From Bacteroidota bacterium (GTDB lineage Bacteria; Bacteroidota; Bacteroidia; Bacteroidales; UBA4417): a DNA stretch of 64,000 nt. This document shows positions 40,732-49,429 of the stretch, piece after piece; the stretch's first letter is position 1, and each line of letters begins with the position of its first letter. The stretch is taken from positions 69,332-133,331 of the forward strand of contig JACAAZ010000011.1 of assembly GCA_013376995.1 (NCBI GenBank), written 5' to 3'. The position numbers and the translations under genes were made by a program. The notes below the pieces were generated by a model. That model was not told the origin of the DNA and did no database searches. It saw only the letters and a list, made by a program, of their open reading frames with translations.

Positions 40732-41238
40732 ATGGCAACAGTAAAATTTAAAGGTAATCCAATTCACACAGTTGGTGAACTCCCGGTAGTTGGAAGTGCA
40801 GCACCAGATTTCACACTTGTTAAGAATGATCTCAGCGAGGTTTCCGTCGTGGATCTTAAAGGCAAAAAAGTTGTTCTGAACATCTTCCCAAGCCTTGATA
40901 CAGCCGTTTGCGCTGCATCCGTTAGAAGATTCAATGTTGAGGCGTCCAGGCTTCCAAATACAGCAGTTGTATGTATTTCTAAGGACCTTCCCTTTGCACA
41001 CACACGTTTCTGCACCACTGAGGGAATCGCGAATGTGATCTCCGCTTCCGAGTTCAGGAGTAACAATTTTGGTAAATCTTATGGCGTAATGCTGACGGAT
41101 GGCCCTTTGCAGGGCCTGATGGCTCGTTCAGTCGTTGTGCTTGATGAAACCGGGAAAGTCATGTATAATGAGCTGGTTCCGGAGATCACCCAGGAGCCTG
41201 ATTATGATTCAGCAATTAAGGCTATCATGAGCAACTAG
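40732..41238 (+). CDS. tpx: Thiol peroxidase
   Basis: 168 aa; [53 protein letters not shown]. Confidence 0.95.
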   Translation: MATVKFKGNPIHTVGELPVVGSAAPDFTLVKNDLSEVSVVDLKGKKVVLNIFPSLDTAVCAASVRRFNVEASRLPNTAVVCISKDLPFAHTRFCTTEGIANVISASEFRSNNFGKSYGVMLTDGPLQGLMARSVVVLDETGKVMYNELVPEITQEPDYDSAIKAIMSN

Positions 41239-41239
41239 G

Positions 41240-41270
41240 TTTGCAGGTTTCAAAAAGAGGCGTATCTTTG
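41240..41270 (+). promoter_or_regulatory. Bacteroidota-type promoter for tRNA-Leu
   Basis: TTTG (41240-41243), exactly 19 nt, TATCTTTG (41263-41270). Confidence 0.75.
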
Positions 41271-41287
41271 CACTGCTTTTTAAGCCC

Positions 41288-41369
41288 GCGGATGTGGCGT
41301 AATTGGTAGCCGCGCCAGACTTAGGATCTGGTGCCGAGAGGCGTGGGGGTTCGAGTCCCTTCATCCGCA
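41288..41369 (+). tRNA. tRNA-Leu (anticodon TAG)
   Basis: GCGGATG/CATCCGC acceptor stem, CCAGA-CTTAGGA-TCTGG anticodon arm, long variable arm, GTTCGAGTCCC T arm; no encoded CCA. Confidence 0.97.
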
Positions 41370-41374
41370 CAAGA

Positions 41375-41405
41375 CAAATGCCTGCATTCGCAGGCATTTG
41401 TTATT
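41375..41405 (+). terminator. Hairpin/terminator downstream of tRNA-Leu (copy 1)
   Basis: CAAATGCCTGC ATTC GCAGGCATTTG, 11-bp perfect stem, then TTATT. Confidence 0.75.
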
Positions 41406-41511
41406 AAAGCGGATGAATGGACGAGAAGTTTATCCCGAACGGCATCAAAAGAAATAGTTTTGGAGTAAAAAGAGGACTGCCGATTCGGGGAGTCCCTTCA
41501 TCCGCACAAGA

Positions 41512-41542
41512 CAAATGCCTGCATTCGCAGGCATTTGTTATT
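41512..41542 (+). terminator. Second copy of the same hairpin
   Basis: Same sequence 137 bp downstream. Confidence 0.7.
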
Positions 41543-41931
41543 AAAGCGGATGAATGGACGAGAAGTTTATCCCGAACGGCATCAAAAGAAATAGTTTTGG
41601 AGTAAAAAGAGGACTGCCGATTCGGGGAGTCCCTTCATCAGTTATAAGGTTTCCTGAACAACAACATTGCGTATCCTAACCGGAATAACCATTCCGGAAT
41701 ACATACCTGATTGCTTTTAGTTTGAAAAGTAGCTGGTGAAATGAACAAAATCTGCATTTTCTCTCTTTAAATGTGATAGAGAAATTAGAATATACACGAT
41801 TAAAAAATGGTTGGGCAACTATGAACCCCCACGCCTATTTGCAAAACTTTGTCTTAATAAATAAGCTAAAGTCTATTTCTCTGTTAAATATTCCTTCTGT
41901 CAAACACCAGCTTAGTCTGAATATAATATAA

Positions 41932-42201
41932 ATGAAAATGAAGAATTGGAAAATCAGGCTGGGAATTTCGCTAATTATTCTGTCTGCTCTGTCATTTTTA
42001 TCATTGCTGATAATCCCTTTTCTTAAAAGTGGATCCGGTATTAAGGTCACAATTTCAACCGTTTTGATAGTATTGGGGGAAGTCACTTTCTGGACAGGTG
42101 GGTTCCTACTTGGGAAAGAAATCCTGTCAAAATATAAATCATACCTGAATCCGGCGAACTGGTTTAAAAAGAAGCTGGATAAACAAGAACTCGAATCCTG
42201 A
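41932..42201 (+). CDS. Small hypothetical membrane protein
   Basis: 89 aa with two hydrophobic segments. Confidence 0.6.
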   Translation: MKMKNWKIRLGISLIILSALSFLSLLIIPFLKSGSGIKVTISTVLIVLGEVTFWTGGFLLGKEILSKYKSYLNPANWFKKKLDKQELES

Positions 42202-42342
42202 TCTCAAAATAACCTTTCGTTTATAACTACTAAACAATTTGTAAATTGCTGAAATTTACCAGCTTTACTAATGGTGTTATGCCATCGAATTGCTGTATGT
42301 TGTTTGTTAAGTTCATTTATTTTAAATCTATATATAAGCAAT

Positions 42343-44433
42343 ATGCACAGAATGTATCTGTTTGCCTTTTTATTCTTTCCAATTATCAATTTGTATTCCC
42401 AGGATTATAAACCTGTTCCGACCCGGACCAGTCCGGTAACTGATACCTTTTTTTGCCGATACAAGGTTGTTGACCAGTATCGATGGCTTGAAAACACTCA
42501 AAGTCCGGAAGTAATTGATTGGGTCGATCAGCAAAACAAGGCATCTTCAAAATATCTGGAAAGGGCTTGCCGAAGGACAGAATCCTTTGATCTCATTAAC
42601 CACTATGCCTATACCAGGTATGATAACCCACAAAAGCTGGGAAAGTACTATTTTACAAATGCTTACTATAATGACCACGGTGGTTCGGCTATTTTCTTTC
42701 AAACTAAACTGGATGCAAACCCGGAAATACTGGTCGATCCAATGGAGATTTCAACCCGTGATAAGATACGGATAGGCTCCTATTCTTTATCGAAGGATTC
42801 AAAGCTGCTGGCATTCCAGTTCAGCCGGAATGGCAGTGACTGGCAGGAGGCAATGGTTGTTACCATGTCAATGGGTAAATTTAAAAACGACCATCTTACC
42901 GGTTTAAAGTTTTCGCACCTGGCATGGAAAGATGATGGCTTTTTTTATACTACTCATTCACAGGATGGAAAATTTGGGGAAACATATGGCCCCAAGGTGT
43001 TCTATCATAAAATCGGGAGTACCCAGGAAGATGATCACCTTGTTTTTGGAAGACCATATAGCCCCGGAGTGACCATCGATTATCTGACTTCCAGCGATGA
43101 ACGTTTTTTTATACTGAAGGAAAGAAATGAAACTAAAGGTATTATAAACGTTTTCTATATTGATTATCAGTCAGGATCAGATTCGCTTAAGCCATTGATC
43201 CAGAATATGAAGAAATTCAATCTCGATTTCCTGGATTCACACGATGGGAAGCTGATAGCTACTGCATACTCTGCTAAAACCAACCGAAGCATTGTAGAGA
43301 TCAATCCGGCAGATCCATATCACTGGAGAGGGATTGGAGATGAATTCTCTGACGCAGTACTCCAGGATGTTATTCCTTTCGCAGACAGGTTGGTAGCAGT
43401 TTATAATGCAAACCAACACCCCAATATTATAGTAATGGATTATAAAGGAGGTGTACTTTATAAGAATGAAATGCCGGTTGCAACTTCCGTTGGAGGTTTC
43501 AGTGGTGATCCCGCTGATGAGGAGCTGTTATATTATTTTACATCCTATACTGTCCCCCCGATTGTATATAAATTCAATATCAAAACTTTTAAGAATGAAC
43601 TCACTCAACAAACTTCTGTTACATTCGATTACCGCGATATTGAATACAAGGAGTTGGAATATCCATCATCTGATGGAGTGATGGTTCCTATTGTACTGGT
43701 TTATAAAAAAGGCCTGGTCCTGGATGGAAACCATCCGGCTATTCTAAATGCATATGGTGGCTTTGGGATTATATCCCAGCCTTCATTTGACCCGGGTATT
43801 GTATATTTTGTCATACAGGGTGGCGTATATGCGTTTGCAAATATCCGGGGTGGGGGAGATAAGGGTATTAAATGGGCATTGGATGGCCGGGGTGACAACA
43901 AGCAAAATTCTTTTGACGATTTTATAGCTGCAGCACAATACCTGCTTGAAAACAAGTATACTTCCAGATCAAAGCTCGCGGCCACCGGGGCTTCAAATGG
44001 AGGATTGGTAGTTGCTGCTTCAGCTATCCAACGTCCAGATCTTTTCAAAGCTGTTGTTCCTGTGGTGGCTCCCCTGGATATGCTTCGTTTTGAAAAATTT
44101 ACCATCGGTCACTGGCACACGGATGAGTATGGAACGGTAAAAGATAGCAGCAGTTTTAAAAAGCTTCTTGCATATTCACCCTATCAAAATATTGAGGATA
44201 ACATAAACTATCCTTCAATGCTGGTTATAACCTCCGAAAATGATGACCGGGTTCCTCCTCTTAATTCTTTCAAATTTGTGGCAAGGCTGCAGAACAGGGT
44301 ATCGCAGGTAAACCCTGTCTTTCTCAAGACTGAAATGAATGCAGGCCATAACGGGGCCTCAACCTTATTTAATTCTGTTCAATCAAAAGCATATATCTAC
44401 GGCTTTATAATGAATGAACTGACAAATAAATAG
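42343..44433 (+). CDS. Prolyl oligopeptidase family serine peptidase (S9)
   Basis: PVTDTFFCRYKVVDQYRWLEN, NAYGGFGI, LAATGASNGGLVVAA, ENDDRVPPLNSFKF; likely start MHRMYLF inside the longer ORF from 42271. Confidence 0.92.
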   Translation: MHRMYLFAFLFFPIINLYSQDYKPVPTRTSPVTDTFFCRYKVVDQYRWLENTQSPEVIDWVDQQNKASSKYLERACRRTESFDLINHYAYTRYDNPQKLGKYYFTNAYYNDHGGSAIFFQTKLDANPEILVDPMEISTRDKIRIGSYSLSKDSKLLAFQFSRNGSDWQEAMVVTMSMGKFKNDHLTGLKFSHLAWKDDGFFYTTHSQDGKFGETYGPKVFYHKIGSTQEDDHLVFGRPYSPGVTIDYLTSSDERFFILKERNETKGIINVFYIDYQSGSDSLKPLIQNMKKFNLDFLDSHDGKLIATAYSAKTNRSIVEINPADPYHWRGIGDEFSDAVLQDVIPFADRLVAVYNANQHPNIIVMDYKGGVLYKNEMPVATSVGGFSGDPADEELLYYFTSYTVPPIVYKFNIKTFKNELTQQTSVTFDYRDIEYKELEYPSSDGVMVPIVLVYKKGLVLDGNHPAILNAYGGFGIISQPSFDPGIVYFVIQGGVYAFANIRGGGDKGIKWALDGRGDNKQNSFDDFIAAAQYLLENKYTSRSKLAATGASNGGLVVAASAIQRPDLFKAVVPVVAPLDMLRFEKFTIGHWHTDEYGTVKDSSSFKKLLAYSPYQNIEDNINYPSMLVITSENDDRVPPLNSFKFVARLQNRVSQVNPVFLKTEMNAGHNGASTLFNSVQSKAYIYGFIMNELTNK

Positions 44434-44542
44434 ATCTGAAATTCTATATGGATCATCATCTTTTTATGGTTAACCTTTTCTTTCAATATACTTAAATGGA
44501 AAGATTCCAAATTAGCTTGAAATGAGATTATCCATTCTGTAG

Positions 44543-44558
44543 TTCGTATTTTTGCGAA
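44543..44558. promoter_or_regulatory. Candidate ArsR operator dyad 1
   Basis: TTCGTATTTTTGCGAA upstream of the arsR start; 14/16 identical to 48206-48221. Confidence 0.55.
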
Positions 44559-44573
44559 ATACTAAATAGTCTT

Positions 44574-44897
44574 ATGAAAATTCCTTATTCAGAAGATCAG
44601 GTCAAACTAGCCCGTTTTGCAAAAGCTATGGGGCATCCTGCAAGGATTAAGATTCTTGAGATCCTGTCAAATCAGGAATGTTGCTATAGTGGTAACATTG
44701 CGGAAGAATTTCCTATTGCTTTATCAACTTTATCACAGCACCTGAAAGAATTAAAGAAATCAGGATTGATCCAGGGAGAGATTAACCCTCCGCGGATTAA
44801 ATACTGCATCAACGAAGACAACTGGAAAGTTGCCAAGAAATTGTTTGATGCATTCCTGGTGGATAAATTGAATCAAAGCGAAGATTGTACTAGTTAA
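44574..44897 (+). CDS. arsR: ArsR-family transcriptional regulator
   Basis: 107 aa; GHPARIKILEILSNQECCYSGNIAEEFPIALSTLSQHLKELKKSGLI. Confidence 0.9.
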   Translation: MKIPYSEDQVKLARFAKAMGHPARIKILEILSNQECCYSGNIAEEFPIALSTLSQHLKELKKSGLIQGEINPPRIKYCINEDNWKVAKKLFDAFLVDKLNQSEDCTS

Positions 44898-45316
44898 TGC
44901 TAATTTGCATGAAAGAACATTTTAAGAATCTGGGGTTTGTCATTGAAGGTATGTTACACCTCACTGGGAGACAGGCATTGCAATGTCTTGAAGAAGGAGC
45001 AGTATTGGTGGATATCAGGGAAGACTTCGAATTAGCCATCAAGGATTTCCTTGTGGATGAATACATTCGTTGTCCATTCAGCGAATTCGATCAGAATTTC
45101 GATTTGCTGCCAAAGGACCGGGCTCTCATCCTGGCTGATTGTGTAGGGATTTCAAGTAAGAAAGCAATGCAAAAACTTCATGATAATGGGTATTCAATGA
45201 TAGCCAACCTGGCAGGCGGAATTGCTGACTGGGAAAAGGATGGACTGCCTATGAACAAGGATATAGAATCAATGAATGGTCAGTGCCCTTGTATGATCAA
45301 GTCCAGGAAATCATAA
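44897..45316 (+). CDS. Rhodanese-like domain protein
   Basis: 139 aa; EGAVLVDIREDFELA, LADCVGISSKKAMQKLHDNGYSMIANLAGGIADWEKDGLPM. Confidence 0.8.
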   Translation: MLICMKEHFKNLGFVIEGMLHLTGRQALQCLEEGAVLVDIREDFELAIKDFLVDEYIRCPFSEFDQNFDLLPKDRALILADCVGISSKKAMQKLHDNGYSMIANLAGGIADWEKDGLPMNKDIESMNGQCPCMIKSRKS

Positions 45317-45500
45317 ATCATAATATCCTGCTATTATCATGAGATTCGACATGATGGATTATTGGTTTCAGTTTTTTAAATCCCTGAGGTGCAATATCTT
45401 CTAATTCGAAAATCATATTGCTGGTTTTTTGGAAAATCAATTTATTAATTCAAATCTGTTTTCGATACTGTCACCGAACTATAACCTTTAAAAAATACCA

Positions 45501-46247
45501 ATGAAAAAAGAATTTGTACGGGTCATCGCTACCACTGTGTTGATAATGGTTGCATGTTTTGTAATGGCTCAAACTAAAGTGAAGATTGATAAATCAGGTT
45601 CAAAAGGAAATGTTGTTTTCCTAGTGGTGACCGAAGGAAGCAAACAATTGCCTGAGGCTACTAATATGGCAATTAAAACGCAAAGAAAGTACCCTAAATC
45701 AGAAGTGATTGCCATGGACAGGACTGATAAAGCGAATTCAACCTTGGTAACAAAATATGGCCTGGCCGGTGCACCGCTTCCAATTATCCTTGTTATTGCA
45801 ACTAACGGAGTTGTGGCAGGTGGTTTACAGTTAAGTGAGGCAACTCCAGAGGACCTGCTTGACCTGGTACCAACTAAAAGACAGGCAGCTGCATTGCTGG
45901 CATTCAGTGAAAACAAGCCAGCCTTCATTGTGCTCTATAAAAAGAACATGAAAGACAAACTAAAAGTCGTGGAAGAATGCAATAAAGCTGCTGCTGGCCT
46001 GGGAGGAAAAGCTGTAGTCGTTGAAGTGGATCTTGATGATAAGTCAGAGACGGGCTTTATGAGTTTGCTCAAACCTGACATGAAAGCAACTACCACCCAT
46101 GTACTGGTCTTCAATGCAAAAGGTCAGTTTACGGATGAGCATAAATCACCTGTACAATCAGCAATCCTGATTGCATCTTCCAAAAAAGTGGTAAAAAGCA
46201 GTTGTGCTCCGGGGGCTTGTGGTAGTGGTGGTTGTGGTAAAAAATAA
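45501..46247 (+). CDS. Secreted thioredoxin-fold-like protein with Cys-rich C-terminus
   Basis: 248 aa with signal peptide; tail KSSCAPGACGSGGCGKK. Confidence 0.65.
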   Translation: MKKEFVRVIATTVLIMVACFVMAQTKVKIDKSGSKGNVVFLVVTEGSKQLPEATNMAIKTQRKYPKSEVIAMDRTDKANSTLVTKYGLAGAPLPIILVIATNGVVAGGLQLSEATPEDLLDLVPTKRQAAALLAFSENKPAFIVLYKKNMKDKLKVVEECNKAAAGLGGKAVVVEVDLDDKSETGFMSLLKPDMKATTTHVLVFNAKGQFTDEHKSPVQSAILIASSKKVVKSSCAPGACGSGGCGKK

Positions 46248-46258
46248 AATTGGGGGAT

Positions 46259-47476
46259 ATGAACTTATTAAAATTAGTCTGGCTTGAACTTGGCCAACGC
46301 AAAACGCAGTTGATATCAGGTATTATAGCAATAACTCTTGGGATTGGTGTAATAGTAGCGATTCGCTCAATTTCTGTAGTTTCAGAAAAAGCTGTAGCAA
46401 TTAACCTCGATAACCTTGGAGCAAATATCCTTGTTCTTCCGCAGGGAGCCAGTGTGGATAACTATTATGCAGCAGATATTGACGCTCCAACTTTCCCGGA
46501 AGAATATGTGGAAAGAATTGCTACTTCAGACCTTACAGGAGTCGACAATATGTCACCAAAATTGACCCGCAGGATTGACATAAACGGACAAAAATTAGTT
46601 CTAACCGGGATTCTCCCTAAAAATGAACTTGCATCAAAGCCTATTTGGCAGAATTCCGGGTTATTTGGTGCAGATTTGAAAGCTTCGTGCGGATCAAATC
46701 CATCGAATGCCACATTGGGCTATAAAGATGAGAAACTCCAGCGGAAATCTATAGATTCGCTGGGGCTTACAGATTGCCTGATTGGGTCTGTGGCTGCAAG
46801 CAGGTTGAAACTTGAGGAAGGAGATATTCTAAAGATTTCCGGGACAGGGTTAAAAGTTGCCAGGGTACTTGGTGAGACTGGAACTGTAGATGATGACAGG
46901 GTTTTCGCCCATCTTCATACTGTACAGGTTATTTTGGGAATAAAGGACCAGGTTAGTGCCATTGAAATAATGGGCTGTTGTAATGCTATTTCAGAAGGGT
47001 TACTCAGTAAACTGCGCAATATTTTGCCAGATACAAAGGTGACAACCATCGGCCAAATTGTATCCACTCAGATCAAAACAAACAAACTGATGAACCAGGT
47101 ATCTTTGATCATGCTGATAATTATTGTATTTGTCGGGGGAATATCGATTGGGAATTATATGTGGGCAAATGTTAATGAGCGGAAAAGAGAAATCGGCATC
47201 TTACGCATGATTGGTTACTCCAAGTCATCAATCTATGCTTTGCTTATGCTTAAGGCGACTATTATGGGTTTTGTTGGAGGGGTAATTGGGTTCCTGGCCG
47301 GTGTTTTGATTGCATGGTTCCTAGGGCCATACATTGCCGGGATAAACATAGCACCGATACCCATACTTTTATTGTGGTCTATACTGATCTCAATATTCAT
47401 TTCTTTGGCTGGATCAATACTGCCAGCATGGTTTGCAGCTCGTTTCGAACCCTTCACCAATATGCAGGAAGTATGA
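46259..47476 (+). CDS. ABC transporter permease, FtsX/MacB-like
   Basis: ISGIIAITLGIGVIVAIRSISVVSEKAV N-terminal TM and periplasmic domain; GGISIGNYMWANVNERKREIGILRMIGYSKSSIY; ATG 46259 preferred over TTG 46250. Confidence 0.88.
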   Translation: MNLLKLVWLELGQRKTQLISGIIAITLGIGVIVAIRSISVVSEKAVAINLDNLGANILVLPQGASVDNYYAADIDAPTFPEEYVERIATSDLTGVDNMSPKLTRRIDINGQKLVLTGILPKNELASKPIWQNSGLFGADLKASCGSNPSNATLGYKDEKLQRKSIDSLGLTDCLIGSVAASRLKLEEGDILKISGTGLKVARVLGETGTVDDDRVFAHLHTVQVILGIKDQVSAIEIMGCCNAISEGLLSKLRNILPDTKVTTIGQIVSTQIKTNKLMNQVSLIMLIIIVFVGGISIGNYMWANVNERKREIGILRMIGYSKSSIYALLMLKATIMGFVGGVIGFLAGVLIAWFLGPYIAGINIAPIPILLLWSILISIFISLAGSILPAWFAARFEPFTNMQEV

Positions 47477-48147
47477 CAACCATTTTAAATGTTCAGAATT
47501 TAGCAAAAACCTACAGGATGCGGGAAGGTATGGTCCATGCCTTAAATGATATTTCTTTCTCAATTAATAAAAGCGATTTCGTTTCAATAACCGGTCCATC
47601 GGGATCAGGGGAAACAACTTTATTAATGGCTTTGAGCGGGTTAATACGTCCAACCTCAGGAGAGATAATTTTTGAAAATAATAATCTTGTTACTGCTTCT
47701 GATAAGGAATTGGCTGGATACAGGAAAAAACATGTTGGTTTTGTAATGCAAAACTTCTCGCTTATTCCTTATATGACAGCTATTCAAAATGTTATGATCC
47801 CTTTGGGCTTAAATGGGCATTCTGAACGTGAGCAAAAGCAATTATCCGCATCAGTACTTGAGTTAGTTGGCCTTGGAAACAGGAAATCCCATTATCCAAG
47901 GGAATTATCAGCCGGTCAACAACAAAGAGTTGCCATTGCGCGAGCACTGGTAAATAAGCCTGATATCATTTTTGCTGATGAGCCTACAGGGAATTTAGAT
48001 CCATCCTTGTCGACCGGGATATTAGAGTTCCTTCAGAAAGTGAACAGGGAATTTAACATTACTATTATGATGGTAACTCATAGTCCCCAGGCTGCCAATT
48101 ATGGTGATGTGAAAATCCGCCTTGATGAAGGAAGACTTTGCAATTAA
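47473..48147 (+). CDS. ABC transporter ATP-binding protein with altered Walker A (GPSGSGETT)
   Basis: ATGA overlap with the permease; LSAGQQQRVAIARAL signature, IIFADEPTGNLD Walker B, MMVTHSPQ H-loop. Confidence 0.9.
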   Translation: MTTILNVQNLAKTYRMREGMVHALNDISFSINKSDFVSITGPSGSGETTLLMALSGLIRPTSGEIIFENNNLVTASDKELAGYRKKHVGFVMQNFSLIPYMTAIQNVMIPLGLNGHSEREQKQLSASVLELVGLGNRKSHYPRELSAGQQQRVAIARALVNKPDIIFADEPTGNLDPSLSTGILEFLQKVNREFNITIMMVTHSPQAANYGDVKIRLDEGRLCN

Positions 48148-48205
48148 ACTGTAGCCAAATTCTTAATAATTTGATAATACACATAATAGGGGTAGATTTT
48201 CAAAC

Positions 48206-48221
48206 TTCGTAATTTTACGAA
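48206..48221. promoter_or_regulatory. Candidate ArsR operator dyad 2
   Basis: TTCGTA-ATTT-TACGAA perfect dyad upstream of the arsC pair. Confidence 0.55.
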
Positions 48222-48303
48222 ATGTTTTCTCTTTCAATTATAGCATTGTTATTGAATGAATTAGATGAAAAAGAGAATGTGAGAATCAAATCATGTCAAT
48301 ATT

Positions 48304-48741
48304 ATGAAGACTAAAGTTTTGTTTGTTTGTGTTCATAATTCAGCCCGCAGCCAGATGGCAGAAGCCTTCTTGAATTTAATTGCTGGCACTGAATTTGAAG
48401 CTGAAAGTGCCGGCCTTGAACCAGGAAACCTTAATCCTTTTGTTGTTAAAGTCATGAATGAAATAGGCATAGATATTTCAGGCAATAGAACTAATGGTGT
48501 TTGGGATTATTTTCGGAAAGGCCGGGTTTACCAATATGTGATTACAGTATGCGATGTTAATACTGAGGAAAAATGTCCAATATTTCCGGGAGTTACAAAG
48601 AGGCTGAGTTGGCCTTTTACCGACCCAGCATCCTTTACAGGTACAGAAGAAGAAAAACTTTCGCAAACAAGGTTGGTCAGGGATAGCATTAAAGCTGAGA
48701 TCGAGAATTTCATTCATACGCATCAGCAGGTAAATTTCTAA
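48304..48741 (+). CDS. arsC: Arsenate reductase, LMW protein tyrosine phosphatase family
   Basis: VLFVCVHNSARSQMAEAF, ITVCDVNTEEKCPIFPG, WPFTDPASFTGTEEE. Confidence 0.9.
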   Translation: MKTKVLFVCVHNSARSQMAEAFLNLIAGTEFEAESAGLEPGNLNPFVVKVMNEIGIDISGNRTNGVWDYFRKGRVYQYVITVCDVNTEEKCPIFPGVTKRLSWPFTDPASFTGTEEEKLSQTRLVRDSIKAEIENFIHTHQQVNF

Positions 48742-48760
48742 CAACAAATCATTTTATGAG

Positions 48761-49183
48761 ATGAAAGTATTGATCCTTTGCACTGGGAACAGTTGCAGAA
48801 GCCAGATGGCCCATGGTTTTCTACAGTCCTTTGATAATGAGCTGACTGTATGCTCAGCTGGCACTGAAGCTTCCGGCAAACTCAACCCCAAAGCAGTTGA
48901 AGTAATGGAAGAAATTGGAATTGATATAAGTCATCACACATCCGATTCAATCGATTTGTATCTTAACGAGGAATGGGATTATGTAATTACTGTGTGCGGT
49001 GGTGCAAATGAAGCATGTCCTGCATTCCTTGGTAAAGTAAAACATCGTTTGCATATCGGTTTCGATGATCCTTCCCATGTTACAGGTTCAGATGATTTTA
49101 TATGGAGTGAATTCAGAAGGGTTCGGGATGAGATCAGGTTAGCGTTTTTAGCGTTTTATGAGAAGAATTTGACAATTCGGTAA
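48761..49183 (+). CDS. arsC: Arsenate reductase, LMW protein tyrosine phosphatase family (second copy)
   Basis: VLILCTGNSCRSQMAHGFL, ITVCGGANEACPAFLGKVKHRLHIGFDDPSHVTG. Confidence 0.9.
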   Translation: MKVLILCTGNSCRSQMAHGFLQSFDNELTVCSAGTEASGKLNPKAVEVMEEIGIDISHHTSDSIDLYLNEEWDYVITVCGGANEACPAFLGKVKHRLHIGFDDPSHVTGSDDFIWSEFRRVRDEIRLAFLAFYEKNLTIR

Positions 49184-49364
49184 TTTGACAATTCGGCAAT
49201 TCGACAATGAGACAATTCGGCAATTTGGAAATGAGACAATTTGAAAATGAATTAATTTAGGAATGATTTAATTTGGAAATTTGAAAATGAGGCAATTCGA
49301 CAATTCGGCTATGAGATAATTTGGCAATGGGTCAATTAGGCAACTTAGACAATTAGACAATGAG
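49172..49364. repeat. Degenerate octanucleotide array (RCAATTNG family), about 24 units
   Basis: ACAATTCG GTAATTTG ACAATTCG GCAATTCG ACAATGAG ACAATTCG GCAATTTG GAAATGAG ... ; one 9-nt unit. Confidence 0.93.
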
Positions 49365-49429
49365 GATGATTTATCATTCTAAAATGATTGGTTATAAGAA
49401 TTTATTATTAATTTTCAGAAACTTGAGCT

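Larger units (their letters stand above)
41354..41639 (+). repeat. 137-bp tandem duplication starting within the tRNA-Leu 3' end (2 copies plus 12 bp)
   Basis: AGTCCCTTCATC recurs at 41354, 41491 and 41628 (period 137); the two full copies read as identical. Confidence 0.95.

Noticed and set aside
41417-41605. 62-aa ORF spanning the 137-bp tRNA-linked repeats as a coding gene
   Set aside because: 137 is not a multiple of 3, so the two copies are read in different frames; no coding signature.
41288-41640. Integrated mobile element at tRNA-Leu
   Set aside because: No integrase or other mobility gene between the tRNA 3'-end copies; only 137 bp apart. Kept as a repeat finding, not an island.
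41675-41700. CCGGAAT-AACC-ATTCCGG hairpin as a terminator
   Set aside because: Short stem without a following T run; could be incidental.
47314-47472. N-terminal extension of the ABC ATPase
   Set aside because: It overlaps the permease coding frame; the ATGA start at 47473 gives a normal ABC N-terminus.
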